Positions 15,125 through 23,898 of a DNA stretch of 30,255 nucleotides are shown here, one piece after another (position 1 is the first letter of the stretch; each line of letters starts with the position of its first letter). Location of the stretch: NCBI RefSeq assembly GCF_946885725.1, contig NZ_CAMPGZ010000018.1, forward strand, positions 1 to 30,255. The letters are read 5' to 3'. A program made the position numbers and the translations under genes. The stretch comes from an uncultured Nocardioides sp. (GTDB lineage Bacteria; Actinomycetota; Actinomycetes; Propionibacteriales; Nocardioidaceae). The notes beneath the pieces are model-generated. The model was not told the DNA's origin and did not search any database. It saw nothing but the letters and a program-made list of their open reading frames with translations.

Positions 15125-16213
15125 GTGCCCGACCGCCGCCCCGCCACCCACGAGATCGAGTCGCTCGAGGAGCTGGACGCCCTGCTCGCTGCGGGCGTCA
15201 CGTCGATGCGGCACTGGCGGATGCAGTCGCTCGACCTGCGGCAGCACGGCGAAGCGCTGCGCCGGCTCGACGCGCGCGGTGCGCTGCTGCTCGGCTGCCT
15301 GCTCGACCCGGACGTCGAGGCCGACCTCCGTCGCCGGGGCGCCCTGGTGTTCCCGCGGGTGCCGGACGTGCCGGTCGACCCATACCGCGCCACGCTCTAC
15401 TCCCCCGACGATCTCTACCGCGATCTCGAGCAGGGGTACGACGCGACGCCGGACGCGCGCGCCTACGCCTGGGCACGCACGAGCACCGACGTCACCGACC
15501 ACCTCGCGCAGGCGCTGCACGACCACGCCATCGACGACGCGCTCGCCGAGCACACCGCCGGGGTCCGACTCGTCGGTGTGATGGGCGGCCACGCGATCGA
15601 GCGCGGCTCGACGGAGTACCGCGACGCCGCCCGGCTCGGCCGCGACCTCGCCCGGACCGGGCTGACCGTCGCGACAGGAGGCGGTCCGGGCGCGATGGAG
15701 GCCGCGAACCTGGGCGCCTACCTCGCCGGCCACGACGACGCCGTGCTCGACGAGGCGCTCGCCCTGCTCGCCGCCGTACCGACGTACCGCACCGGCGTCG
15801 CGGCGTGGGCGGAGGCGGCGTTCGAGGTCCGCAACCGCTGGACCGGCACGGACTCGCTCGGTGTCCCGACGTGGTTCTACGGGCACGAGCCGCCGAACCC
15901 GATGGCCTCGCACATCGCGAAGTACTTCAAGAACGCCATCCGCGAGGACATCCTGCTGCACCTGTGCGACGCCGGCATCGTGTTCCTTCCCGGGCGTGCC
16001 GGCACGGTGCAGGAGGTGTTCCAGGACGCCTGCGAGAACTACTACGCCGACGACGACGAGGTGGCGCCGATGGTGCTGGTCGGCACCGACCACTGGACCC
16101 GGGAGCTGCCCGCGTGGCCGCTCCTCGAGGCCCTGGCCCGCGACCGGACCATGGCCGCCCGGGTGCACCTCGTCGACGACGTGACCGAGGCGGTCGGGCT
16201 GCTGACCGGCTGA
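15125..16213 (+). CDS. LOG-family nucleotide 5'-monophosphate nucleosidase-like protein
   Basis: 362 aa from the GTG at 15125. Frame-open sequence upstream overlaps the divergent methyltransferase start and has no family character. An N-terminal region of about 145 residues precedes the LOG (lysine decarboxylase-like) Rossmann core: GVMGGH (151-156), GGGPGAMEA (185-193) and PGRAGTVQE (289-297). The last is the nucleotide-binding PGGxGTxxE signature with the second Gly replaced by Arg. The long form with an N-terminal domain resembles PpnN (YgdH) more than the short cytokinin-activating LOG proteins. It probably cleaves the base from nucleoside monophosphates. The Arg change could alter phosphate binding. 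It converges on the DUF1876 gene 9 bases away. Confidence 0.85.
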   Translation: MPDRRPATHEIESLEELDALLAAGVTSMRHWRMQSLDLRQHGEALRRLDARGALLLGCLLDPDVEADLRRRGALVFPRVPDVPVDPYRATLYSPDDLYRDLEQGYDATPDARAYAWARTSTDVTDHLAQALHDHAIDDALAEHTAGVRLVGVMGGHAIERGSTEYRDAARLGRDLARTGLTVATGGGPGAMEAANLGAYLAGHDDAVLDEALALLAAVPTYRTGVAAWAEAAFEVRNRWTGTDSLGVPTWFYGHEPPNPMASHIAKYFKNAIREDILLHLCDAGIVFLPGRAGTVQEVFQDACENYYADDDEVAPMVLVGTDHWTRELPAWPLLEALARDRTMAARVHLVDDVTEAVGLLTG

Positions 16214-16222
16214 GCCGGCGTG

Positions 16223-16492
16223 TCAGATGGCCAGCGACCGCGGCGGCACGTGGGTCTTGGACTCGATGTCCGCGGCGGCCAGGCCGAGCAGCTCGTGCGC
16301 GAGGTGCGACAGCGCCCGGGCCGCGGCGAGCTCGTCACCGATCCGGGGTTCGGACTCGTCGCGCGGGTTGCGGCGGCTCATTCCTCGCCCGCGGATCTCC
16401 ATCTTGTTGTCGAGCTGGAGGACCGCGTCGACGTAGGTGTCGTCACCGTCCTCGTTGATCGCGAGGGTCACCTGCCAGGTCTTGCTGTTCAC
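16223..16492 (-). CDS. DUF1876 domain protein
   Basis: 89 aa, GTG start at 16492 with a good SD GGGAGGAG 5 bases upstream. The sequence fits DUF1876: an N-terminal beta strand (KTWQVTLAINED), a charged middle, an RNPRDESEPRIGDELAAARA segment and a C-terminal helix. Mycobacterium tuberculosis Rv1738 and Rv2632c belong to this family; Rv1738 is hypoxia-induced and its fold resembles ribosome hibernation factors. A stress or dormancy role is therefore possible but not shown here. It is monocistronic, 93 bases from the rlmN stop. Confidence 0.85.
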   Translation of the reverse strand: MNSKTWQVTLAINEDGDDTYVDAVLQLDNKMEIRGRGMSRRNPRDESEPRIGDELAAARALSHLAHELLGLAAADIESKTHVPPRSLAI

Positions 16493-16544
16493 CGCGTCTC
16501 CTCCCGATGGGTGGGTGCGACTCGGTCCCAGTCTGCGCCTCGCG

Positions 16545-16568
16545 GACGGTGGTTTTGAACCCCCCGTC
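16545..16568 (-). terminator. Possible rlmN terminator hairpin
   Basis: GACGG/CCGTC plus an inner GG/CC pair, with one mismatch and a TTCAAA-containing loop, lies 18 bases after the rlmN stop and upstream of the DUF1876 gene. No U-tract follows, which is common for actinobacterial terminators. Confidence 0.35.
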
Positions 16569-16585
16569 AGACAGCCCAGAACCGC

Positions 16586-17713
16586 TCAGACGTCGATGGC
16601 GGCGAGCTGCCCGCAGGCGCCGTCGATCTCGCTGCCACGGGTGTCGCGCACGGTGGTCGGCACGCCCTTGGCCTCGAGCCTGCGCACGAACTCGCGCTCG
16701 TCCTCGCGGCGCGAGGCGGTCCACTTCGAGCCGGGCGTGGGGTTCAGCGGGATCAGGTTGACGTGCACCCAGCCCCAGTCGCCGTACGACGTCAGCACGT
16801 CGCCGAGCAGGTCTGCGCGCCAGGCCTGGTCGTTGATGTCGCGCATCATGGCGTACTCGATCGACACCCGGCGCTTGGTCGTGCGCGCGTAGTCCCACGC
16901 CGCCTCGACGGCCTCGTGGACCGACCAGCGGGTGTTGATCGGGACCAGCTCGTTGCGCAGCTCGTCGTCCGGCGCGTGCAGCGACAGCGCGAGCGTCACC
17001 GGGATGCCCTCCTCGGCGAGCTGCCGGATCCGCGGCACCAGGCCGACGGTGGAGACGGTGATGCCGCGCGCTGACATGCCGAGCCCGTCCGGAGACTTGT
17101 CGGTGAGCCGGCGTACGGCACCGATCACCGCCTTGTAGTTGGCCATCGGCTCGCCCATGCCCATGAAGACCACGTTGTTGACGCGGCCCGGACCGCCGGG
17201 CACCTCGCCGCGGGCCAGCGAGCGGGCGCCGGCGACGACCTGCTCGACGATCTCGGCGGTGGACATGTTGCGCTGCAGGCCGCCCTGGCCGGTGGCGCAG
17301 AACGGGCAGGCCATGCCGCAGCCGGCCTGCGAGGAGACGCACATGGTGGTGCGGTCGGGGTAGCGCATCAGCACCGACTCGACCAGCGCCCCGTCGAACA
17401 GCCGCCACAGCGTCTTGCGCGTGGTGCCCTTGTCGGCCTCGAGCGTGCGCAGCGGCGTCATCAGCTCCGGCAGCAGCCCGGCGACGAGCTGCTCGCGCTC
17501 CGCGGCCGGCAGGTCGGTCATCTCCGCGGGGTCGTCGACCAGCCGCGCGAAGTAGTGCGTGGCGAGCTGCCGCGCCCGGAAGCCGGGCAGCCCGAGCCCG
17601 GTGACGAGCTCCTTGCGCTCGGCGGCGGAGAGGTCGGCGAGGTGGCGCGGGGGCTTCTTGCGGCCGCGCGGCTCGTCGAACACGAGGGGAAGGGTCTTCG
17701 CAGGCTGGGACAT
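16586..17713 (-). CDS. rlmN: 23S rRNA (A2503-C2)/tRNA methyltransferase RlmN
   Basis: 375 aa, typical length. Radical-SAM cluster cysteines CGMACPFC (C132, C136, C139) bind the 4Fe-4S centre; C125 in TMCVSSQ lies just before them, and C367 in GACGQL near the C-terminus is the methyl-carrying catalytic cysteine position. [10 protein letters not shown] and the SLHAPDD segment are family hallmarks. It methylates C2 of adenosine 2503 in 23S rRNA and A37 in some tRNAs, aiding translational accuracy. The ATG at 17713 has GGGGAG 4 bases upstream. In mycobacteria rlmN lies directly after cdsA; here the two are separated by about 9 kb of sugar genes. Confidence 0.95.
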   Translation of the reverse strand: MSQPAKTLPLVFDEPRGRKKPPRHLADLSAAERKELVTGLGLPGFRARQLATHYFARLVDDPAEMTDLPAAEREQLVAGLLPELMTPLRTLEADKGTTRKTLWRLFDGALVESVLMRYPDRTTMCVSSQAGCGMACPFCATGQGGLQRNMSTAEIVEQVVAGARSLARGEVPGGPGRVNNVVFMGMGEPMANYKAVIGAVRRLTDKSPDGLGMSARGITVSTVGLVPRIRQLAEEGIPVTLALSLHAPDDELRNELVPINTRWSVHEAVEAAWDYARTTKRRVSIEYAMMRDINDQAWRADLLGDVLTSYGDWGWVHVNLIPLNPTPGSKWTASRREDEREFVRRLEAKGVPTTVRDTRGSEIDGACGQLAAIDV

Positions 17714-17769
17714 ACCGCTCCCCAGTGTCCCACCGGGACGGCCCAGGACCGAATCGAGCGGATGCCCGC

Positions 17770-19011
17770 TCAGTCCAGAAGGCCGTCGCGCAGCGCCGCC
17801 GGGAGGTACGGCGCGACCGGGAGCCGCGGCACCAGCGTGGCCTGGAACGCGTGGTAGACGTCCGGCTTGCCGTTCCACGTCACGCCGCTGAGCCGGTTGT
17901 CCCGGTCGAGCTCGTGCCGCCAGGAGCCGTGCGCGGGGTCGATGAAGTAGGTCGCCGCGTGGTCCCACCAGGTGGCGTACCACTCGAGGTACATCGGGTC
18001 GCCGGTCACCTCGTGCAGGACCGCCGCGGTGGCGGTCGCCTCGGCGACGACCCAGTGCATCCGCTCGTGCACGACGGGGTGGCCGTCCCAGTCGACGGTG
18101 TAGACGAAGCCGTCGCGACCGTCGACCGCCCAGCCCTCACTCACCGAGGCCTCGAACAGCGCCTTGGCGTCGTCGAGCAGCCAGCCCGGCGCGTCCGCGC
18201 CGAGCTCGGCACGCAGGTGCAGCGCGAGCCGGGCCCACTCGAGCCAGTGCCCGATCGTGGCGCCGTACGGCCGGAACGGGTGCGCCGGCTCCGCGATGTT
18301 GTAGTCGAGGATCGGCGTCCAGTCGGGGTGGAAGTGCTCGGGGAGCCGCCAGTGGTGCGCGGGACCGAGCGTGTGCACGACCCGCTCGACGACGCGCAGC
18401 GCGCGGTCGAGCAGGGTGCGGTCGCCGGTGGCGCCGGCGGCCGCGAGCAGCGCCTCGACCGTGTGCATGTTGGCGTTGACGCCGCGGTAGCCGTCGAGCT
18501 TCTCGAAGGGCTCGTCCCACTCCTCGACGACCATGCCGTGCTCGTCGTCCCAGAACCTGTTGAGCAGCACGTCGAGCGCCTCGTCGAGCAGACCGCGCGC
18601 ACCGGGCCGGCCGGCGCAGGTGGCCGACGCGGTGGCGAGGACGACGAAGGCGTGCTCGTAGGCGGTCTTGGCGCGGGAGGTGGGCAGCCCGTCGGTCGCG
18701 ACCTTGACGTACCAGCCGCCGTGGTCGTGGTCGTGGAACCGGCCGGCGAGCGCGGCGAGCCCGTGGTCGAGCAGCGGGCCGCACCCGGGCCGCCCGAGCA
18801 TGTGCCCCAGGGCGAACACGTGCGTCATCCGGCACGAGATCCACAGCTCGACGGGCCGGTCCAGGTCGGGGCGGCCGGCGCCGTCGAGCCACGCGAAGCC
18901 GCCGGCAGGGTGCCGCGAGCCGCGCGCGAAGTCGAGGAGCCGGTCGCCCTCGGCTTCGAGCCAGCGGTGGTGCGGACCTGGGCCGAACCAGGTCGCCGGG
19001 CCGGGGCTCAC
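17770..19011 (-). CDS. AGE-family sugar epimerase/isomerase (mannose isomerase-like)
   Basis: 413 aa. The GTG at 19011 overlaps the GH130 stop (GTGA), so the two are translationally coupled. The N-acylglucosamine 2-epimerase (alpha/alpha)6 barrel is supported by CRMTHVF with R61, [12 protein letters not shown] with H183, GHWLEWARL with H255, and YHAFQ with H387, the Arg and His positions of the active site. The NxNMH and GHxxEWA forms resemble aldose-ketose isomerases of the YihS/mannose isomerase group more than cellobiose 2-epimerase. Next to a GH130 phosphorylase, the likely job is to convert freed mannose to fructose, or to epimerise a disaccharide before phosphorolysis. It is the last gene of the sugar operon. 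Confidence 0.87.
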   Translation of the reverse strand: MSPGPATWFGPGPHHRWLEAEGDRLLDFARGSRHPAGGFAWLDGAGRPDLDRPVELWISCRMTHVFALGHMLGRPGCGPLLDHGLAALAGRFHDHDHGGWYVKVATDGLPTSRAKTAYEHAFVVLATASATCAGRPGARGLLDEALDVLLNRFWDDEHGMVVEEWDEPFEKLDGYRGVNANMHTVEALLAAAGATGDRTLLDRALRVVERVVHTLGPAHHWRLPEHFHPDWTPILDYNIAEPAHPFRPYGATIGHWLEWARLALHLRAELGADAPGWLLDDAKALFEASVSEGWAVDGRDGFVYTVDWDGHPVVHERMHWVVAEATATAAVLHEVTGDPMYLEWYATWWDHAATYFIDPAHGSWRHELDRDNRLSGVTWNGKPDVYHAFQATLVPRLPVAPYLPAALRDGLLD

Positions 19012-19982
19012 CGGTCCGCCAGGTCGGAGTAGCGGTCGCCGACGCGGTACGTCGCCACGCCGAGCGTGGAGTCGGACTGGCCGTAGTAGGCGAACCAGGT
19101 GTCCTTGAAGTGCACCAGGCCCTCCACGAAGGTCACGTTGGAGACCAGGCCGTGCGTGTCCTCGTGGGTGGTCGGCTCGAGCCACGGCTTGTTCATCTGG
19201 GCCAGGATCGTGGTCGGGTCGGCCGGGTCGAACAGCAGCTGGCCGCAGGTGTAGCGCACCGACCCGTCGTCGTTCTTCACCGCGGCGTTGTGCAGCAGCA
19301 GGATCAGCCCGTTGTTGGTGATGATCGGCTGCGGGCCGACCTCGACGAGGAACTCCCCGAACGTGCCCGGACCCGTGGGCACCATCAAGGGCTCGTCGTT
19401 CGAGCCGGGCTTCCAGTGGATCAGGTCGTCGGACCACGCGTACCAGATCGAGCCCTCGCCGAAGTACATCAGGTAGCGGCCGTCGATCGGCACCGGCAGG
19501 ATCGCGCCGGCCTTGCTCCACGGGGCGTCCTGGCCGTTGCCCTGGGGCAGGAAGGTGTTGAAGTCCGGGAAGATCGGCCCGTGCTTCTCCCACGTGATCA
19601 GGTCCGTGGAGGTGGCCAGGCAGAGCAGCGCGCTCTTGCGGTCCCAGCCGGTGTAGGTCAGGTAGTAGGTGCCGTCGACCTCGGTGACGCGCGGGTCCTC
19701 GCAGCCGAACTCGTCGTACGGCTCGCTCGGTGACAGCACCGGCTCCGGTCGCCGCTCGAAGTGGATGCCGTCGTCGCTGGTCGCGTAGCCGACGTGGCTG
19801 ATGATGTCGTCGGCGTGCGCGCGGTAGAGCAGGACGACCTGGCCGTCCTTGACGATCGCGGCGGGGTTGTAGACGCTGCCGGACTCCCAGCCGTCCCCCT
19901 GCGGGGTCATGATCGGGTTCTGCTCGTAGGGGCGGAACGGCCCCAGCGGGAACTCGGCGTGGGCGTGCTGGTGGGCGGTCAT
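19008..19982 (-). CDS. GH130 glycoside phosphorylase (beta-mannoside type)
   Basis: 324 aa from the ATG at 19982 with GAGGA upstream. This is a five-bladed beta-propeller family; the catalytic aspartate motif is ED96PRV within FGCEDPRVTEVDGTYYLTYT, and NPIM near residue 22 with YNPAAI at 38-43 are family features. GH130 enzymes break beta-mannosidic linkages with phosphate, giving alpha-mannose 1-phosphate and a shorter sugar; a minority are hydrolases. There is no signal peptide, so it acts in the cytoplasm on imported oligosaccharide. Its partner AGE gene overlaps its stop, and the sugar ABC importer lies upstream in the same operon. The acceptor (glucose, mannose or GlcNAc) cannot be told from the sequence. 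Confidence 0.9.
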   Translation of the reverse strand: MTAHQHAHAEFPLGPFRPYEQNPIMTPQGDGWESGSVYNPAAIVKDGQVVLLYRAHADDIISHVGYATSDDGIHFERRPEPVLSPSEPYDEFGCEDPRVTEVDGTYYLTYTGWDRKSALLCLATSTDLITWEKHGPIFPDFNTFLPQGNGQDAPWSKAGAILPVPIDGRYLMYFGEGSIWYAWSDDLIHWKPGSNDEPLMVPTGPGTFGEFLVEVGPQPIITNNGLILLLHNAAVKNDDGSVRYTCGQLLFDPADPTTILAQMNKPWLEPTTHEDTHGLVSNVTFVEGLVHFKDTWFAYYGQSDSTLGVATYRVGDRYSDLADR

Positions 19983-20037
19983 CTGGCTTCCTCGTTCTCG
20001 TGTGGTGTCAGGGTTCGGGTTTCGGTGTGTGGTCGGG

Positions 20038-22077
20038 TCAGCGGCGCACGGTCGCGAAGCCAGCGGCGGGGACGACGACCGCAACGGTGCGGGCCTTCGT
20101 GGTGGAGCTGGACAGCCGGCGGCCCCTGCCGTCGTACGTCGTGACCGTGGCGCGGCCATCGCCGGGGACGCGCACGGTGGTGCGCGTCTTGTCGTGACGG
20201 GACGTGCGCAGCAGCGCGGTGCCGTGGCCGTCCTGGTCGAGGACCAGCCGGGACACGGCCGGCTCGACCATCACCGCGTCGAGGGCGACGGCGCCGCCTC
20301 GGGCGGTCAGCGTGACGGAGCCGGCGTCACGTGGCAGCGCGTCGAGTCCGCCGAGCGGAGCCAGCAGGCCGGGAGCGGGCGAGTCGCCCTGCTCCCCTAC
20401 CTCGCCGGCGTCGACGGAGCCCAGCTTTCTGTTCGCGGCGGTGACGACGAGCCGACCGGCGCCCGGTCGCTGGTCGACGACCGGCAGCACGAGACCGCCG
20501 TGGTGGCGCGGCAGGTCGACGCGGACCGATCCCCCCGCGGGGACGTCGACGTAGCCGTCGCCGCCGTAGTGCGACTCCCCGGTCCACAGCGACTCCGGGG
20601 CCACGGTAGTGGCACCCCCGGTGAGGGCGCCGGTCTCGGCCTCGACCGAGGTGCTGCCTACGCGCGCGGCGATCGTGGACTCGGTGACTCGACGTGCGAC
20701 CGCGGGGTGGCCGTCGAGCGCGAGCATCGACAGCAGGCCGTGGATGGTCGACTCGGCGCCGGAGTTGCGGTTGACGGTGCCGTCGTGGTTGATCCCGTCG
20801 AAAGTGCGGCCGGTGGCGGGGTCGTACATCCGCACGCCGGCGGGGTTGGCACCGAGGTACCAGCTGCCGACGATGCCGGCCAGGTCGGTCGCGGCCGTGC
20901 GGGTCGCGGGGCGCGCGACGGCGGTGGCGAGCAGGGACTGCAGCCGGGAGTCGGCGCCGTAGGCGATCTGCGAGCGGTCGATCCGGCTGGGCAGGCGGCC
21001 GTTGTCGGGGCCGCCGGAGGTCAGCAGCCAGGGGTCGAACGTGAACGAGTCACGCACGGCCGGTGCCGCGACACCGGCGCGGGCGAGCGCGGCGGGCATC
21101 TGCGCGCCCCAGCCGTGCCAGAGCGACCGGGACAGCGCCCAGGGGCGCACGGCTCCGAACGGCCAGGACGTGGCTGCGTCCTTCGCCGGGGCGGCGAGCT
21201 CGGCGATGCCCTCAGCGAGGCGGTGCATGACGGTCGCCGCACGCTCCGACCCGCCCGTCTGCTGATAGGCCGCGAGGCCGAGGACGGCCTCCGCGCCGGC
21301 GTCCCCGCCGTCGGCGACCAGCCACGCGGGTGCGGGCTCGCCGTCGATGTCCAGGTGCTCGCCGTACCGGTCGAGGACCTGACGGTCGACCGCGTCCACC
21401 GCGAGCTCGATCCGGTCGCGCAGGAACGCCGCGAAAGCCGGGTCCTCGTCCGCGAAGGCGGCTAACCCCTCCCCCAGCGCCCAGATCGTGCGGGCCAGCC
21501 AGTACGACGCGTCGCTGTCGGACGGGTCCGGCAGCTCGACCGGCTCGGCGCTCGGGTTGAGCGTGCCGTCGGGCTGCATCCAGAGCACGACGTTGCCGGC
21601 GTTCGGACCGGTGGCGGTCTGCAGGTAGGTGACGCCGCGGAGCATCTGGTACGCCGCGTCGCGGCTCGCCGTGTCGCCGGTCTGCTGCCAGTGCCGGAGG
21701 TAGACGACCGCCGCGCGGGTCATGTCGTCTGCGTTGAACGCGCCCTGACCCCAGGTGTCGGTCTCGGGGTCGTAGGTGCCGCCGCCGACGTGCCGGTAGC
21801 TGCCGTCGGGGTTCGGCTCGGCGTAGGTCCACAGCGTGCCGATCGCAGGCTCCTCGGCGATCCGGTAGGTGGTGTGCCCCTCCTGCACCGGCGGTGTGAC
21901 CTCGACCGAGAGCCAGTCGAGGTGATCGAGGTTCGCCATCGTCGTACGGATCGCGCCGGTCTGCTGCTGCGGGACAGCGGTGGCCGTGCCGGTGCTCGCC
22001 GGCGCCAGCGCGCCGGTGAGCCCGACGGCGGTCGCCATCGCGACGACCGCGAAGAGCCGGCGGGTGCGGAGGTGCAT
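20038..22077 (-). CDS. Secreted carbohydrate-active protein: catalytic-like domain plus C-terminal CBM-like module
   Basis: 679 aa. A signal peptide is clear (MHLRTRR, then a hydrophobic core to about residue 33). GGGAG lies 7 bases before the ATG. Residues about 40-460 form a helix-rich region with repeated Trp-, Asp- and Gly-rich turns (DDMTRAAVVYLRHW, DASYWLARTIWALGEG, GSWYLGANPAGV), suggesting an (alpha/alpha)6 glycosidase or lyase. From about residue 473, VEAETGAL..SHYGGDGYVDVPAGGSV resembles a CBM6/35-type beta-sandwich, and a further beta-rich tail follows. I cannot assign a CAZy family. In this operon it would cut an extracellular polysaccharide into the oligosaccharides carried by the adjacent importer. 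There is no lipobox or sortase signal, so it is probably released. Confidence 0.8.
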   Translation of the reverse strand: MHLRTRRLFAVVAMATAVGLTGALAPASTGTATAVPQQQTGAIRTTMANLDHLDWLSVEVTPPVQEGHTTYRIAEEPAIGTLWTYAEPNPDGSYRHVGGGTYDPETDTWGQGAFNADDMTRAAVVYLRHWQQTGDTASRDAAYQMLRGVTYLQTATGPNAGNVVLWMQPDGTLNPSAEPVELPDPSDSDASYWLARTIWALGEGLAAFADEDPAFAAFLRDRIELAVDAVDRQVLDRYGEHLDIDGEPAPAWLVADGGDAGAEAVLGLAAYQQTGGSERAATVMHRLAEGIAELAAPAKDAATSWPFGAVRPWALSRSLWHGWGAQMPAALARAGVAAPAVRDSFTFDPWLLTSGGPDNGRLPSRIDRSQIAYGADSRLQSLLATAVARPATRTAATDLAGIVGSWYLGANPAGVRMYDPATGRTFDGINHDGTVNRNSGAESTIHGLLSMLALDGHPAVARRVTESTIAARVGSTSVEAETGALTGGATTVAPESLWTGESHYGGDGYVDVPAGGSVRVDLPRHHGGLVLPVVDQRPGAGRLVVTAANRKLGSVDAGEVGEQGDSPAPGLLAPLGGLDALPRDAGSVTLTARGGAVALDAVMVEPAVSRLVLDQDGHGTALLRTSRHDKTRTTVRVPGDGRATVTTYDGRGRRLSSSTTKARTVAVVVPAAGFATVRR

Positions 22078-22105
22078 CGTTTTCTCCCGAGAGTCGGAGG
22101 TGGGC

Positions 22106-22930
22106 TCAGCCCTTGACGCCGGAGCCGACGTCGGAGCTGGTGAAGTGCTTCTGGAAGGCGATGAACAGCGCCACCGCGGGGGCGGCGAGAACGACCGCGC
22201 CGGCGAGGATTGCGCCGTACGGGTTGTCCGCGCGGCCGGCGATGTTGCTGATGTAGTTCGCCAGCGACACCGCGAGCGGCTGCATGTCGGCCTCCTTGGT
22301 GACCAGGAACGGCCAGAGAAACTCGTTCCACGGGCCGATGAAGGTGATCAGCCCTGCAGTCAGGACCGCGGGCCGCACGAGCGGGAGCGCGACGGACCAG
22401 AGGATGCGCAGCTCGTTCGCGCCGTCGAGGCGGGCAGCGGCGAACAGGTCCTCGGGCAGCTGCAGGAAGAACTGCCGGAACATGAACACCGCGGTCGAGT
22501 TGATCGCGAACGGCAGGATCATGCCCGCGTACGAGTCGGCCAGCCCGTAGCCGCGCACGACCATGACGTAGAGCGGGATGACGAGCAGCTGGAACGGGAT
22601 GATCTGCACGAGCAGCATCACCGCGAACAGCGTGCCCTTGCCGCGGAAGTGCAGGCGGGCGAGTGCGTAGCCGGCGACCAGCCCGAACAGCAACGTGCAG
22701 AACAGCACGCCCGCGGTGAAGATCCCGGAGTTGGCCAGCGACTGCAGCAGGTCGACGCGCGAGTTGATCTGCGCGTAGTTCTCCAGCGTGTAGCCGCCGG
22801 TCGGCAGTGCGCCCCGGAGCGTGGTGTCCGGCTCGGGCTGCAGCGACCCGCGCAGCATGTACCAGAACGGGAAGACGAACAGGAACGCGCCGGCGTACAG
22901 CAGCAGCGTCCTCGGCCAGGTGCGGGTCAT
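22106..22930 (-). CDS. Sugar ABC transporter permease (MalG type)
   Basis: 274 aa with about six membrane helices, the first at 8-28. The EAA loop is visible as AARLDGANELRILWSVALPLVRPAVLT around residues 165-191, with the Gly and Pro typical of CUT1 sugar importers. FIGPWNEFLWPFLV follows, a frequent CUT1 signature. It pairs with the upstream permease and would use a shared MsiK-like ATPase encoded elsewhere, because no sugar ATPase gene is in this operon. One base separates it from the upstream permease stop. Confidence 0.93.
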   Translation of the reverse strand: MTRTWPRTLLLYAGAFLFVFPFWYMLRGSLQPEPDTTLRGALPTGGYTLENYAQINSRVDLLQSLANSGIFTAGVLFCTLLFGLVAGYALARLHFRGKGTLFAVMLLVQIIPFQLLVIPLYVMVVRGYGLADSYAGMILPFAINSTAVFMFRQFFLQLPEDLFAAARLDGANELRILWSVALPLVRPAVLTAGLITFIGPWNEFLWPFLVTKEADMQPLAVSLANYISNIAGRADNPYGAILAGAVVLAAPAVALFIAFQKHFTSSDVGSGVKG

Positions 22931-22931
22931 G

Positions 22932-23885
22932 TCAGTCCCTCTCCAGGATCCGCTTGTTGACCAGCGAGATGAGCAGCACGCCGATGACCAGCACGACGCC
23001 GATGGCCGCCGCGAGGTCGGGGCTGCCCTGCTCGATGCCCTTCTGGTACATCACCAGCACGGGCGAGGCGGACGCGCCGTTGGGGCCGCCGCCGTTGGTC
23101 AGCAGGTAGGGCTCGGTGAACAGGTTGGCGCCGGTGATCGTCGCCAGGATCACGACGAGCACGGTGGCCGGGCGGACGCCCGGCACGGTCACGTGCCAGA
23201 ACTGGCGCAGCCCGCCGGCGCCGTCGGTCGCCGCGGACTCGTAGAGCTCCTTGGGCACGTTCTGCAGCGCCGCGAGGTAGAGCAGCACCGAGAAGCCGAG
23301 CTGCTTCCACGTCACGAACACCGCGATCAGCGGCATCGCCAGGCCCTTGTTGACCAGCCACGACGGGTCGGGTGCGAGCCCGCCGAGCAGCTGGTTGACC
23401 AGGCCGCCCTGGCTGAACAGGAACAGCCAGACCGACACCAGCGCGACGCTCGCAGTCACGTAGGGCACGTAGTAGGAGACCCGCAGGAAGCTCCGCCCGC
23501 GCACCGCCGCGTTGAGCCCCGTGGCGAGCACGAGCGCCAGCGCGACGGTGAGCGGCACGTTGATCAGCAGGAACTCGACGACGTTGCCGAACGCCTGCCG
23601 CACCTCGGGGTCGGTCAGCACGGCCTTGTAGTTGTCGAGGCCGACGAAGGGTCGCTCCACCTCCGCGCCGGGTGCGGCGAAGAAGTAGTCGTGGAAGCTG
23701 ATCCACACCGCGAGTCCGAGCGGGTAGGCGAACACGACCGCCAGGAACGCGGCGTACGGCGCGGCGAACGCCATGCCCAGCGGCTGGCGACCGAGGATGG
23801 TCGCCAGCCGCCGGCGCGACGGCGGTGGCTCGTCCGGGGTGGTGGCCGCGGTGTCCCGGGGCTCGGTGGCCGGAACGGTCGTCAT
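22932..23885 (-). CDS. Sugar ABC transporter permease (MalF type)
   Basis: 317 aa. An N-terminal cytoplasmic extension of about 35 residues, rich in Pro, Thr and Arg, precedes the first helix (AFAAPYAAFLAVVFAYPLGLAVW). A large loop with GLDNYKAVLTDP is standard for CUT1 MalF/LacF permeases. The EAA loop ELYESAATDGAGGLRQFWHVTVPGVRP lies at about 224-250. It forms the channel with the MalG-type partner. It starts 13 bases after the binding-protein stop with only a weak SD (GGGA), so it probably depends on translation of the upstream gene. Confidence 0.93.
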   Translation of the reverse strand: MTTVPATEPRDTAATTPDEPPPSRRRLATILGRQPLGMAFAAPYAAFLAVVFAYPLGLAVWISFHDYFFAAPGAEVERPFVGLDNYKAVLTDPEVRQAFGNVVEFLLINVPLTVALALVLATGLNAAVRGRSFLRVSYYVPYVTASVALVSVWLFLFSQGGLVNQLLGGLAPDPSWLVNKGLAMPLIAVFVTWKQLGFSVLLYLAALQNVPKELYESAATDGAGGLRQFWHVTVPGVRPATVLVVILATITGANLFTEPYLLTNGGGPNGASASPVLVMYQKGIEQGSPDLAAAIGVVLVIGVLLISLVNKRILERD

Positions 23886-23898
23886 GTCGGGATCCCGG

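Noticed and set aside
16545..16568. tRNA T-arm-like string (GGTTCAAAACC on the minus strand)
   Set aside because: The loop resembles TTCRANN, but the stem has a mismatch and no acceptor, D or anticodon arms can be drawn around it. It fits better as a hairpin after rlmN.
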